Origin: an uncultured Lachnospiraceae bacterium
GTDB lineage: Bacteria; Bacillota; Clostridia; Lachnospirales; Lachnospiraceae
DNA: 64,000 nucleotides
Assembly (NCBI GenBank): GCA_910578115.1
Contig: CAJTPO010000006.1
Span: 1 to 64,000 of the forward strand
Direction: 5' to 3'
Position numbers and translations under genes: made by a program. The notes below the pieces were generated by a model that had not been told where the DNA came from, did not search any database, and saw only the letters and a list, made by a program, of their open reading frames with translations. Shown one piece after another: positions 17,997-26,954 of the stretch; the first letter of the stretch is position 1, and each line of letters begins with the position of its first letter.

Positions 17997-18203
17997 GCCC
18001 GCTGCCCCGCAGATATTTCTCTGTCGCTTTACAGATTTTCTATGCCACTGTGCAGACATTTCTCTGCCAGTGCACAGAACTTTCTGCCCCGCAGACACTA
18101 CATTTTGTATAGAAAAAGCATAGCACCCAAACCTTACGCCACGATGAATCCCCGCTTACAGATTTGTAAGCTGCCGGCTGCAGGTTCACTTCCATCCATG
18201 CAT

Positions 18204-19451
18204 TCAGCCGGACAGTGGAAAAGAGATCCGGAACACGCTGCCCTCCCCGAGCCGGCTCTCCACCGACAGACTGCCGCCCTGCTCCTCCACGATCCTTTTG
18301 GCCAGAGAAAGGCCCAGCCCCACGCCCTGTCTGTCGTCCGCCTGCCTGCTCCGGTAGAAGCGCTTGAAAATATGGTGGATGTCTTCCGGCAGGATGCCGC
18401 ACCCGTCATCCTTCACAGACAGCCGCATAAGCGCAGGGGACCGCTGCCAGACGATCTGTATCGCGCCGCCCGTACTGGTGTGATCCAGCGCATTTTTGAC
18501 CAGATTGCCCAGCGCTTCCTTCGTCCAGGCCGGATCGCAGCAGACCATCTCCTCCGGGCTGCCTTCCTGTAAGATCGTTTTTCCTTCCCGGGCCGCCCGC
18601 TCCGACAGTTCCATAACTGCCTGCGATACCAGCTCCTGTGCATAACACTGCCGCTTCTCGAAAACAATGTTGCCCGTATCCAGCCGCGCCATTTTCAAAA
18701 GCGACAAAATCAGCTGCTCCATCCGCTCCAGCGACCGCATGGATTTCTCCGTGAATCTGCGCACGGTCTCTTCCCGGTCGGCCTCCTGTGCCATGATCTC
18801 CATATACATGGTAAGCGCTGCCAGCGGCGTTTTCAGCTGATGGGAAATATCCGAGATCATGTCCCGCAGAAACTCCCTGGCCCTGCGCTCCGTCTCGCTT
18901 TTGGCCTGCAGCGACAAGGCCAGCTGCTCCACCTTATTATAAAGCCGGTAAACGGCGCCCGTCTCCCCCATGGGCAAATGCTCTGTAAACCGCTCCTCCG
19001 CATACCCGGTCACGATCCGTTCCGCTTCCTCATAGGCCAGCTCTCTTTTCTGTAAAAAGAACCCCGCGCCGAGCAGCAGGACGGCCGCGGACAGAATCCC
19101 CCCTGTAAGCAGCGTCAGCAAAAAGGGCCCCGATGTCTGCCCCATAAGCTGCAGCAAAAAGCCCTGTCCCTGCTCCGTATGGCCGATCTGTGCCAGCAGC
19201 ACGCTGCCCGCCTCCGTCACCTCCGTATGATTCCAGGCTGCCGCGACCACTGTCGGCAGAACATCCTGCTCCAACAGGTATGAAGACGCCGCCAGCTCCC
19301 GCTGTGTCAGCACATGCCTGATCTGATCCCCGTGCCATATCCCGCAGATCCCCAAAAAGAAAGTCTGCCAAATGCAGACCATCACCAGAAACCCGTACAG
19401 ACCACGGGCCTGTCTCTCCTGTAAAAATTTCAGACTATTCCCGCCGCTCAA
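18204..19451 (-). CDS. Sensor histidine kinase
   Basis: A 415-residue membrane kinase with helices near residues 18-38 and 130-153 flanking an extracytoplasmic domain. The His box is SDISHQLKTPLAALTMYME, the N box GNLVKNALDHT, then DDGCGILPEDIHHIFKRF and GVGLGLSLAKRI. The start is TTG at 19451 with AGGAG eight bases upstream. It is paired with the response regulator upstream. The 92-bp gap between them contains a duplicated 30-bp unit. Confidence 0.92.
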   Translation of the reverse strand: MSGGNSLKFLQERQARGLYGFLVMVCIWQTFFLGICGIWHGDQIRHVLTQRELAASSYLLEQDVLPTVVAAAWNHTEVTEAGSVLLAQIGHTEQGQGFLLQLMGQTSGPFLLTLLTGGILSAAVLLLGAGFFLQKRELAYEEAERIVTGYAEERFTEHLPMGETGAVYRLYNKVEQLALSLQAKSETERRAREFLRDMISDISHQLKTPLAALTMYMEIMAQEADREETVRRFTEKSMRSLERMEQLILSLLKMARLDTGNIVFEKRQCYAQELVSQAVMELSERAAREGKTILQEGSPEEMVCCDPAWTKEALGNLVKNALDHTSTGGAIQIVWQRSPALMRLSVKDDGCGILPEDIHHIFKRFYRSRQADDRQGVGLGLSLAKRIVEEQGGSLSVESRLGEGSVFRISFPLSG

Positions 19452-19488
19452 CTTCCCCGCTCCTTCCGCTCACATTCCTCTCTTCACA

Positions 19489-19548
19489 CCTGACGCTTGT
19501 ACACCTTATGCTTTTATGCCTGACGCTTGTACGCCTTATGCTTTTACG
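19489..19548. repeat. Two tandem 30-bp units
   Basis: Two copies of a 30-bp unit beginning CCTGACGCTTGTAC and ending CTTTTATG or CTTTTACG differ at two positions. The second unit includes the stop codon of the response regulator, so the regulator-kinase gap probably grew by duplication of the gene end. Confidence 0.85.
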
Positions 19549-20233
19549 CCTGCCACTGGTAGCCCAGTCCCCTGACTGTTTTCAGATATTCCGGTGCGGA
19601 GGGGTCACGCTCCAGCTTCTCCCGCAGCCTGCGCACATATACGGAAAGCGTGTTGTCATCCACGAAATTACCCGCGCCGTCCCACAGCTTATCCAGGATC
19701 ACGGAGCGTGTGAGCACTTTCCCGCTGTTTGCAAGAAAAAGGCACAGCAGCCGGTACTCCGCCCCCGTACATTCCACATGCTCTCCCCGCAGCGTCACCC
19801 TGCCCTCCGTAAGATACACGGTAAGATCGCCGGATCTTAAGATTCCCTCTTCCGCCTTACGGCCCGTACTGCGCCGCAGCAGCGCCCGGATCCGTGAGCA
19901 GAGCTCCCCCAGCTTAAAAGGCTTCGTGATATAATCGTCCCCGCCGCAGTCTAACCCCCTGATCACGCTGGTCTCCTCGTCCGAGGCCGTCAGGAATATG
20001 ATCGGCGTCTCATTTCCCGCCGCCCGCAGCCGCTCACACAGACGGAAGCCGTTTCCGTCCGGCAGCGTCACATCAAACAGGAGCAGGTCGAACTGCCTGC
20101 CCTCTCCCGTCAAAAGCCTGCCGGCCTCCTGCACCGATCGTGCCACCGTTATCTCAAATCCGTTTTTTTCAAGTGAATACGTCAGCCCGTCGATCAGGCT
20201 GATATCGTCCTCCAACAGCAATAATTTCTGCAC
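19544..20233 (-). CDS. OmpR-family response regulator
   Basis: A 229-residue regulator: receiver with KLLLLEDD, phospho-acceptor in LLLFDVTLPDG and Lys in ITKPFKLGEL, then a winged helix (LTRSVILDKLWD, DDNTLSVYVRRLREKLERD). It heads the operon of kinase, MacB-type ATPase and FtsX permease on the minus strand. Target promoters are not visible with confidence. Confidence 0.93.
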   Translation of the reverse strand: MQKLLLLEDDISLIDGLTYSLEKNGFEITVARSVQEAGRLLTGEGRQFDLLLFDVTLPDGNGFRLCERLRAAGNETPIIFLTASDEETSVIRGLDCGGDDYITKPFKLGELCSRIRALLRRSTGRKAEEGILRSGDLTVYLTEGRVTLRGEHVECTGAEYRLLCLFLANSGKVLTRSVILDKLWDGAGNFVDDNTLSVYVRRLREKLERDPSAPEYLKTVRGLGYQWQA

Positions 20234-20291
20234 GCGGGTTCTCCTCTCTGATTCTTACCGCAAACTGACAGAGCGCAGCAGCATAAAACTA

Positions 20292-20807
20292 CTATAGCAC
20301 AAACAGGTTCTCCACCGCAACGCCTTCCAGCTTTAACAGTTCTACCTTTCTCGGGATGCCTCCCGCATACCCTGTCAGGCTGCCGTTCGTTCCCACCATC
20401 CGGTGACACGGAATGAGAATGGAGATCGGATTGTGCGCCACCGCCCCGCCGACAGCCTGTGCCGACATCCGTTCGATCCCCCTCTCCTTCGCGATCTGCG
20501 CCGCCAGCTCCCCGTAAGTCATCGTCTGCCCGTAGGGAATCTGCAGCAGCATCTCCCAGACCCTGATCCGAAAAGGCGACCCGATCATATGGAGCGGCGG
20601 CAGGCACTCCGGCTGCTTCCCGGAGAAGTAGAGATCCAGCCACGTCCGCACCTTCTCAAACACCGGCACTTCCTTTTCCTCATGCCGCGCCGCCAGTCCT
20701 GCCGCATAATATCCTGCCCCGTCAAACCACAATCCCGTAAGCCCCGTCTCGTCCGCCGCCAGCAGCACACTGCCAAGAGGCGTCTCATATTTGGTTGTAT
20801 ACTGCAT
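20292..20807 (-). CDS. ogt: Methylated-DNA--protein-cysteine methyltransferase
   Basis: A suicide DNA-repair protein that removes alkyl groups from O6-methylguanine. It has 171 residues with the active-site IPCHRMVG (Cys134) and the helix-turn-helix region PYGQTMTYGELA. The open frame continues upstream to 21137 but this is antisense-like extension over the neighbouring permease; the ATG at 20807 with a purine-rich AGGAGTGAG upstream is chosen. It is the last gene of the downstream two-component/ABC operon, an arrangement that may be incidental. Confidence 0.93.
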   Translation of the reverse strand: MQYTTKYETPLGSVLLAADETGLTGLWFDGAGYYAAGLAARHEEKEVPVFEKVRTWLDLYFSGKQPECLPPLHMIGSPFRIRVWEMLLQIPYGQTMTYGELAAQIAKERGIERMSAQAVGGAVAHNPISILIPCHRMVGTNGSLTGYAGGIPRKVELLKLEGVAVENLFVL

Positions 20808-20842
20808 TCTCTTCTCACTCCTTCTCTCAACCTGTTTTGTCT

Positions 20843-21532
20843 TCACACATCCTTCTGTTCCACCTGCCGGATCGCCAAAAACACAGACACCATCGCCAGC
20901 CCGAACAGGCACAGATAAAACGCTACATTGTTCGCCAGCGTAAACTCCCCGATATTTCCCTGGGTAAAGCAGACTATGATAATAGAAGCCACCACGGCCG
21001 CCTTGGAAGAACGCATCTTCATACCGATGGGCAGCGCAAGGAAGGATATGCTGACCATAGCCGCCGCACTCAGGAACAATTCTACCCAGAAAGGCCAGTT
21101 GCCATACGGAATATCCGACGCCGGAATATGGATCCATGGTCCCGTTGCCAGCACCGCCGCATACATCACCAGCTTACTGATCACCATCGCTGTAAAACTG
21201 AAGATCCACACGGCAAAAACCTTTGCCAGCACCAGCTTCTTCCTTTTGACAGGATAGGAAAACAACAGACGGATCGTCCCTTTTTTATAATCATCCACAA
21301 CGAAACCGGCCAGCAGCACCCCCGTAAAGATCATATAAGACATGTGGGTGTACAGTTCCACCGATGCATGTATAAAACTCTTATCAAACATTCCCATTTC
21401 GGCCATGTCTGCTCCGGCCTCACCCGCCGTCAGCAGAACAAAAAGCAGTACCGCCGTCGTCATGATCGCCGCATTACGGATCATCTTCCCCAGACAATTC
21501 TTTTTCCACTCCATCTTAATCAACTTCCACAT
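20843..21532 (-). CDS. ABC-2 type permease, peptide-resistance type
   Basis: A 229-residue membrane protein with six predicted helices and the N-terminal MWKLIKMEWKKN pattern common to permeases of bacitracin/lantibiotic immunity transporters. Its start lies inside the ATPase gene (17-bp overlap), showing translational coupling. It likely forms a transporter with that ATPase. Confidence 0.88.
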   Translation of the reverse strand: MWKLIKMEWKKNCLGKMIRNAAIMTTAVLLFVLLTAGEAGADMAEMGMFDKSFIHASVELYTHMSYMIFTGVLLAGFVVDDYKKGTIRLLFSYPVKRKKLVLAKVFAVWIFSFTAMVISKLVMYAAVLATGPWIHIPASDIPYGNWPFWVELFLSAAAMVSISFLALPIGMKMRSSKAAVVASIIIVCFTQGNIGEFTLANNVAFYLCLFGLAMVSVFLAIRQVEQKDV

Positions 21533-22451
21533 GGTGTTCTCCTCCTTCTGCCGTCATTTTCAGGAAATAGTTTTCCAGATTTTCCGTCTTCCGGCCCAGC
21601 GCCGTAATTGCCACATCATTGAGCGCCAGCGTCTTCGACAACTCCTGTACCGTCACCGCTCCGTCATAGATGCGGATCACGCCCTGCTCCAGAATCTTAA
21701 AATTAGTCAGTCCCAGCTTATCGCTCAGCACATAGGCCGCCCGCTTCGGATCCATGGCCGTCAGCTCGATATAAGCCAGACTCATCTGCTCGATCTCCCG
21801 CATCCCGATCTCCTGCACCATCCTGCCATGATGGATCACGCCGATGGTATCCGCGATGGACTCGACTTCCGACAGAATATGCGTGGAAATCATGATCGTG
21901 ATACCGTATTCCGTACAGAGTCTCTTCAAAAGGCTGCGGATCTGTTTCATGCCCGCCGGATCCAGTCCATTGGTGGGTTCATCCAGGATCAGAAGCTCCG
22001 GTTTGCACAGGATCGCTCTGGCGATTCCCAGCCGCTCCTTCATGCCCAGCGAATATTTCCCCACCGGCTTGTTTGCCGCCTCCGTAATCTCCAGCATGGC
22101 CAGCACATTCTCGATGCTGTCATGCTGATAGTACCCCATATACTCACAGTGCATCTTCAGATTATCATAGCCGCTCATATGCTCATAAAAGATCGGAAAC
22201 TCTATGATGCTCCCCATCCGTCTCAGCACCTCGCAGGACTGTGGCGTAAGCGTCTCCCCGAACAGTTCCACACTGCCGGCCGTAGGCTTCCAGAGATTGG
22301 TCAGCATCTTCATCACCGTTGTCTTGCCTGCTCCGTTGGGCCCCAGAAATCCGTAGATCTCTCCTTTCTTCACATGAAGATTCACATCCGTTACAAGTTC
22401 CTTTCCACCGATCGTTTTGGAAAGATGGTTGGTCTGTATCATGTATGGCAT
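21516..22451 (-). CDS. ABC transporter ATPase, BcrA/lantibiotic immunity type
   Basis: A 311-residue ATPase: Walker A GPNGAGKTT, signature YSLGMKERLGIARA, Walker B LLILDEPTNGLDPAG and switch His in ISTHILSE. The C-terminal ~90-residue extension is typical of BcrA/NukF-like subunits of bacitracin or lantibiotic self-protection transporters. The start is ATG 22451 behind GGGAGG; the longer frame to 22556 lacks a ribosome site. Downstream permease and upstream kinase/regulator form the operon. Confidence 0.92.
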   Translation of the reverse strand: MPYMIQTNHLSKTIGGKELVTDVNLHVKKGEIYGFLGPNGAGKTTVMKMLTNLWKPTAGSVELFGETLTPQSCEVLRRMGSIIEFPIFYEHMSGYDNLKMHCEYMGYYQHDSIENVLAMLEITEAANKPVGKYSLGMKERLGIARAILCKPELLILDEPTNGLDPAGMKQIRSLLKRLCTEYGITIMISTHILSEVESIADTIGVIHHGRMVQEIGMREIEQMSLAYIELTAMDPKRAAYVLSDKLGLTNFKILEQGVIRIYDGAVTVQELSKTLALNDVAITALGRKTENLENYFLKMTAEGGEHHVEVD

Positions 22452-22594
22452 TTTGTCTGCCTCCCTTCTATCATGCGGCGGGTAACGATTCTTGTTTTCT
22501 CTCCGTCGCTTCTGAATACTATTGTAACGGCATCTTGTTGCAAAACTGTTGCACAAATCTTACGAAATTCTTTCTTTTTCAGCCAGCGCGCCGG

Positions 22595-23533
22595 CTATGG
22601 ACACCTGATGAAACTGACCGTAAACACGGTCTTCACATGGGGCACACTTTTAAGCATGATCTCGCCTCCCATCTGCCTTGCCAGATCCCTGGCGATGGTC
22701 AGTCCCAGCCCGTTGCCCTGTATCTCCCGGTTTCTGGAATCTTCCATAGTAAAAAGGCGCTCAAACACGCTTTCCGCAAAGGACGCCTCGATCCCTTTGC
22801 CCCGGTCCGTCACCTCCACACAGGCCGCCTTTTCCTCCACCCGTATGGCCAGCCCCAGATATTTGCCGTCCGCCCCGTAGCGCACCGCATTGGAGAGCAG
22901 ATTGTTGAGTATGCGCATCACAGATTCCGCATTCCCCTGCACCCACACAGGTTCCTGCGGCAGATCCACCTCCACCTGAAATGCCCGGTTCGTCAGCAGT
23001 TCATAGAAATCCAGTATGCCCTTACGGCACAGCTCACAAAGATCGATCCTGGACAGTTCCGGCGCCAGATCCCCCGATTCCAGCTTGGCCAGCGTAAAAA
23101 ACCGATCGATCAGCTGCATCACTTCTTTCGCCTTCTGCTCCGTTTTCATAAGCATCTCGTCCGACGCCGCGCTGTTTATGCGTAAGATCTCCAGATATCC
23201 CAGGATCACCGTCATCGGCGTCTTGATGTCATGAGAAATATTCGAAAGCATCTTCCGGGACGCGATCTCGGACCGACGATAATCGGCCTTCACCTTTAAA
23301 TGCTTTTCCAGCAGTCCGTTGATCTGCGCCGCCAGCTCCTGCAGCTGCGCTTCCTCTGTAAAGACATACACCATCTCGTCACTGTCCGATTCCAGAATCT
23401 TCCCCAGTCTGCCGTTTACCTCCCGCAGATTTCTGCGGATCCCCGCCTTCCACCCAAACTGCTGGTACAAAACGATAAGCAAAAGAAATCCTGCCAATAT
23501 TGACAGGAAAACGATAATAACCGTACTATTCAT
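22595..23533 (-). CDS. Sensor histidine kinase with single N-terminal helix
   Basis: A 312-residue kinase with one membrane helix (residues 5-25) and a short cytoplasmic linker. Motifs are LSNISHDIKTPMTVILGYLEIL, ILNNLLSNAVRYG, DRGKGIEASFAESVFERLF and GLGLTIARDLA. It overlaps the response-regulator gene by 4 bp. The lack of a sensory domain suggests it senses through the associated transporter or membrane. Confidence 0.92.
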   Translation of the reverse strand: MNSTVIIVFLSILAGFLLLIVLYQQFGWKAGIRRNLREVNGRLGKILESDSDEMVYVFTEEAQLQELAAQINGLLEKHLKVKADYRRSEIASRKMLSNISHDIKTPMTVILGYLEILRINSAASDEMLMKTEQKAKEVMQLIDRFFTLAKLESGDLAPELSRIDLCELCRKGILDFYELLTNRAFQVEVDLPQEPVWVQGNAESVMRILNNLLSNAVRYGADGKYLGLAIRVEEKAACVEVTDRGKGIEASFAESVFERLFTMEDSRNREIQGNGLGLTIARDLARQMGGEIMLKSVPHVKTVFTVSFIRCP

Positions 23534-24246
23534 AACCCTTCCCCCAGTTTGTAGCCGATTCCCCAGACAGTAACCACATAACGCGGATTGCGGGAATCGT
23601 CCTCGATCTTGTTGCGCAGCCTGCTGATATGTACATTCACCGCGTTCTCATCCCCCAGATAAGCGTCGTTCCACACAAGGGAGTAGAGCTGCTCCTTCGT
23701 GTACACCTTCTTCGGGTTTAACATGAGCAGCTTCAAAATCTCGAACTCCTTCGCCGTCAGCTCCACCTTACTGCCCCTCTTCATCACCGTATAGTCGACA
23801 GGATTCATCGACAACTCCCCCGCCGTGAGCAGCTCCGGCGCCGCTGCGGCATCAGCGTTTACCCTGTCATACTGGATCGTCCGGCGGATGTTCGCCTTGA
23901 TCCGCGCCAGCACCTCCACCACGGAAAAGGGCTTCGTAATGTAATCATCCGCCCCCAGCGCCAGACCCAGCGTTTTGTCCGTCTCCGTGTCCTTCGCAGA
24001 CAAAATGATGATCGGTACATAGCTGCCCTGACGGATCTGCTGCATGACCTCCATCCCGCTTCTTTTCGGGATCATCAGATCCAGCAGAACAAGGCTGAAA
24101 CTGTCCTCCGCAAAAAGCCTGCAGGCCTCCTCCCCGTCAAAAGCACAGATCACCTCATAGTTCTCCGTCTGCAGATAGTTTTGTAACATTTCGCTGATCT
24201 CCCTGTCGTCCTCGACCAGCAGGATTTTGTGTTGGTCCATGGTCAT
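23530..24246 (-). CDS. OmpR-family response regulator
   Basis: A 238-residue regulator with KILLVEDDREI, phospho-acceptor in LVLLDLMIPKRSG and ITKPFSVVEVLARI, followed by a winged helix (LTAKEFEILKLL, NAVNVHISRLRNKIED). It heads the minus-strand operon with kinase, BcrA-type ATPase, permease and methyltransferase. An AAGGGAAG-type ribosome site precedes the ATG. Confidence 0.93.
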   Translation of the reverse strand: MTMDQHKILLVEDDREISEMLQNYLQTENYEVICAFDGEEACRLFAEDSFSLVLLDLMIPKRSGMEVMQQIRQGSYVPIIILSAKDTETDKTLGLALGADDYITKPFSVVEVLARIKANIRRTIQYDRVNADAAAAPELLTAGELSMNPVDYTVMKRGSKVELTAKEFEILKLLMLNPKKVYTKEQLYSLVWNDAYLGDENAVNVHISRLRNKIEDDSRNPRYVVTVWGIGYKLGEGL

Positions 24247-24399
24247 GCCCTTCCCTTCTTTTGAATTCCCTTTTTACACAGTCTATTTTATCTACTTTGC
24301 AGGGCATTTTCAACGGCCTTTTTTTACTAGATGGTACTACAATCCCCTGATCCATGAACAATACTGACGCAGCAGCAATTTTTAACCACAAAATTATCT

Positions 24400-25098
24400 T
24401 TATTTTGAGATACCGGTATCGTTCAACCATTCTTCCATGGTTGCTCTTGATGTCCCACCTGCAAATCTCCTGCCTTCAAGCCATTCTGTGGAATCAGAAC
24501 ATAAAGGATGAAGATTATCTGCACTGGAACCAATACCGCTGCTATGGGAAGTGCAGAACGGAATAATTGTTTTTCCTGAAAAGTCGTAGCTTTCCAAAAA
24601 AGTACTGACGATCCGGGGAGCCTGCCCATGCCAGACAGGATAACCGAGGAGGATAGTGTCATATTCTGCCATGTTTTCCACACCGCCAGAAATCGCAGGA
24701 CGTGCGGAAGAATCGTTTTGCTCCTGATCTGCCCGGCCATTCGTATAATATGCCAGATCTTCCTCCGTATAAGGGTCTTCCGGTACTATTTCATAAAGAT
24801 CGGCGTTTAGAATTTCCGCCGCGTATTCTGCCAATGGCTTTGTTGTTCCAGTTGCAGAAAAATATACTACTAAGGTTTTTGTTTCCATATCTGACTCCTG
24901 TTCCGGCTCTGAAACCGCTTCTGATGATTCCTGCATTTCTGTTCCGGAACCTTCCTGTTCATAATCCGTAGATTGTCCTGTCTGCCCATCAGTTTGCGGC
25001 AGAGTGCTTTCCGCTCCATTCCCGATCCCATTATTTCCACATCCGGTCAGGATAAAAAGCAGCAGAAATGAAAGCAAAATGCAAATCCTGTTTTTCAT
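24400..25098 (-). CDS. Flavodoxin-domain lipoprotein
   Basis: A 232-residue protein with a lipoprotein signal (hydrophobic core then ILTGC, lipidated Cys20), an acidic Gln/Glu/Ser-rich linker (about 25-72) and a flavodoxin domain starting TLVVYFSATGTTKPLAE, the FMN phosphate loop. It is therefore predicted to sit outside the membrane, which is unusual for flavodoxin. It is followed upstream in the operon by another flavodoxin-like enzyme and a lipoprotein aldo/keto reductase. Function is probably extracytoplasmic electron transfer, by inference. Confidence 0.85.
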   Translation of the reverse strand: MKNRICILLSFLLLFILTGCGNNGIGNGAESTLPQTDGQTGQSTDYEQEGSGTEMQESSEAVSEPEQESDMETKTLVVYFSATGTTKPLAEYAAEILNADLYEIVPEDPYTEEDLAYYTNGRADQEQNDSSARPAISGGVENMAEYDTILLGYPVWHGQAPRIVSTFLESYDFSGKTIIPFCTSHSSGIGSSADNLHPLCSDSTEWLEGRRFAGGTSRATMEEWLNDTGISK

Positions 25099-25099
25099 C

Positions 25100-25684
25100 T
25101 TATCGCCGCCTTTCTTCCAGAGTTTTCAACAAATATGCCATATTCCGGCCAAGATTTCTCATGGTTTCCATTCCTTCTTCATCTTTCTGTACATCCCCCG
25201 GCATCTGTCCATAAGCCATAGGCCAATAAGAAGATCCAACCACAAACATATTCTGCAGCATAAAAAAACGGTTCATCGCATCAAGAGCGGCGATTGCACC
25301 GCCCCTACGGGCTGCCGTAACGGACGCACCTGCTTTATATTTGAGCAAATCCGCATCCCTGTTCATATCTGTCACCACCGATGCCCGTTCTAAAAATGCC
25401 TGCATATTCGCAGAAATGTTTGCTGTATAGACCGGGGAACCAAGGATTATCCCGTCTGCCTGCGTCATCTTCTCAAAAATTTCCTGAAACAAGTCCTTTT
25501 TATGCACACAGTTTTTTCTCCCGCCGCAGGCCCAACAAGCCTTACAGGGTTCAATGATTTGCCCGGAAAGCTGCACCATTTCCGTTTCAAATCCTGCCTG
25601 ATGCAATTCCTCAAATATTGTATTGATAAGGATTGCTGTGTTCCCGTCTTTTCCTGCGCTGCCGTTTATTGCCAATACTTTCAT
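25100..25684 (-). CDS. Flavodoxin family NADPH-dependent FMN reductase
   Basis: A 194-residue cytoplasmic flavoprotein: FMN loop INGSAGKDGNTA, a Cys-rich segment (EPCKACWACGGRKNC) typical of the iron-sulfur-like flavodoxin reductase group, and GSPVYTANISANMQAFLERA. The ATG at 25684 follows GGAGATC. The frame is open to 25834, but that upstream part encodes the start of a different protein (HAD remnant). The neighbouring lipoprotein starts 2 bp after this gene's stop. Confidence 0.9.
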   Translation of the reverse strand: MKVLAINGSAGKDGNTAILINTIFEELHQAGFETEMVQLSGQIIEPCKACWACGGRKNCVHKKDLFQEIFEKMTQADGIILGSPVYTANISANMQAFLERASVVTDMNRDADLLKYKAGASVTAARRGGAIAALDAMNRFFMLQNMFVVGSSYWPMAYGQMPGDVQKDEEGMETMRNLGRNMAYLLKTLEERRR

Positions 25685-25702
25685 AATGATCTCCCTCCGT
25701 CT

Positions 25703-25780
25703 GCCAAATCCAATTCCTTCCTCTGAATCAATAATTGTACCATCTAAATCAAATAATACCGTTTTTGTGCTGTCCGTCAT
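25703..25780 (-). pseudogene. Remnant of a HAD-family hydrolase N terminus
   Basis: About 25 codons reading MTDSTKTVLFDLDGTIIDS match the start of phosphoglycolate-phosphatase-like HAD enzymes, including the nucleophile motif DLDGT. The rest of the gene is missing, and the frame runs into the FMN reductase. It lies between the aldo/keto reductase stop and the reductase start, indicating deletion of a former operon member. Confidence 0.7.
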
Positions 25781-25796
25781 CTTATCAGAAGCTTTC

Positions 25797-26876
25797 TCAA
25801 TACCAGTCATGCTTCTCGCCACGGTCAAGAGCATTGATCCGCTCCATTTCCTCTTCCGTCAATTCAAAATCAAACAATTCCGTGTTTTCCTGTATATGAT
25901 CGGGATTGCTGGAGCCGGGAATGACTACAACGCCCTTTTGCAGATTCCACCTGAGAATTACCTGTGCCGATGACTTCCCATGTGCCGCAGCGATTTCCGA
26001 AATCACCTCATTACCAAGCAGCTCTGCCGTATATCCCCTGCCTCCGAGGGGATACCAGCCCTGCACCACAATCCCAAGACTGTGAATGTAAGGGATTACA
26101 TCATTTTCCTGATAATACGGGTGTATTTCATTCTGGACCAGAGCAGGTGTAACATTTATCTGTGGTAAAAATTCCTCCAGTTCCTCCACATACCAGTTTG
26201 ATAAACCGAGTGAACGGATTTTACCGTCCGCAACTGCTTTTTCCATTGCGAGATAAGCCTCCACATCACCAGCACCGGGGTGGTGGAGCAACATCATGTC
26301 AATGTATTCTATATCTAATCTGGCAAGCGCCTCCTCAATCGCAGCTTCCGCATCGGAAAACTGGTTCGGGTACAGCTTTGTGATAACAAAGATTTCCTCC
26401 CTCGGTATGCCGGAGTTCCTGACTGCCTCTCCCACGCTTTCCTCATTATGGTACATATAGGCGGTATCAATCAGGCGGACACCGCTGTTTAATGCTGCCG
26501 TGACGGATTCTACACAGGTATCCCCGGTCAGGCTGTATGTTCCAAGCCCGTATATGGGCATTTCATATCCACTGTTTAATAAAACCGTCTTTGTTTCAAA
26601 ATTAAAAGAAATATCTCCCGTCACCGTGTTATCACCTCCCTCTATTTTCTGTTCTTCTCTATCAGTCAGAATATTTTCTGTCTGTACCTCAGTCTGTTCG
26701 GCTTCCGATACTGCCGGCTGCTCCTGTTCAGTCTGTTCCGTTGTCCCTGCACTTTCTGTCTGCCCCTGCTGCTCCATTACTTGATCCGTAGAAGAATCTG
26801 TCCCTGCCTGCTTTCCACAGGCTGATAACGAAACCATAAGCAGACAAGCCAGTATCAGATTATACAGCCGTTTCAT
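25797..26876 (-). CDS. Lipoprotein aldo/keto reductase
   Basis: A 359-residue protein with a lipoprotein signal (SLSAC, Cys20), a Gln/Glu/Thr-rich linker to about residue 85 and a complete aldo/keto reductase barrel. Tetrad residues are visible: Asp in LIDTAYMYHNE, Tyr in the same motif, Lys in VITKLYP and His in LLHHPG. A C-terminal cofactor segment (VVIPGSSNPDHIQEN) is present. The signal predicts an extracytoplasmic NADPH enzyme, which is odd. A mislocalised fusion is possible but the linker resembles that of the flavodoxin lipoprotein in the same cluster. Confidence 0.88.
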   Translation of the reverse strand: MKRLYNLILACLLMVSLSACGKQAGTDSSTDQVMEQQGQTESAGTTEQTEQEQPAVSEAEQTEVQTENILTDREEQKIEGGDNTVTGDISFNFETKTVLLNSGYEMPIYGLGTYSLTGDTCVESVTAALNSGVRLIDTAYMYHNEESVGEAVRNSGIPREEIFVITKLYPNQFSDAEAAIEEALARLDIEYIDMMLLHHPGAGDVEAYLAMEKAVADGKIRSLGLSNWYVEELEEFLPQINVTPALVQNEIHPYYQENDVIPYIHSLGIVVQGWYPLGGRGYTAELLGNEVISEIAAAHGKSSAQVILRWNLQKGVVVIPGSSNPDHIQENTELFDFELTEEEMERINALDRGEKHDWY

Positions 26877-26954
26877 AGCGTTCCTCCTCCTGAATAGTCC
26901 TTAAAACTCCTGCGGGAACACCTCCTACTACCGTCATGGCAGGAACATCCCGTG

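Noticed and set aside
20808..21137. N-terminal extension of the methyltransferase
   Set aside because: It overlaps the permease gene in the same direction, and the standard-length protein starts at 20807 behind a ribosome site.
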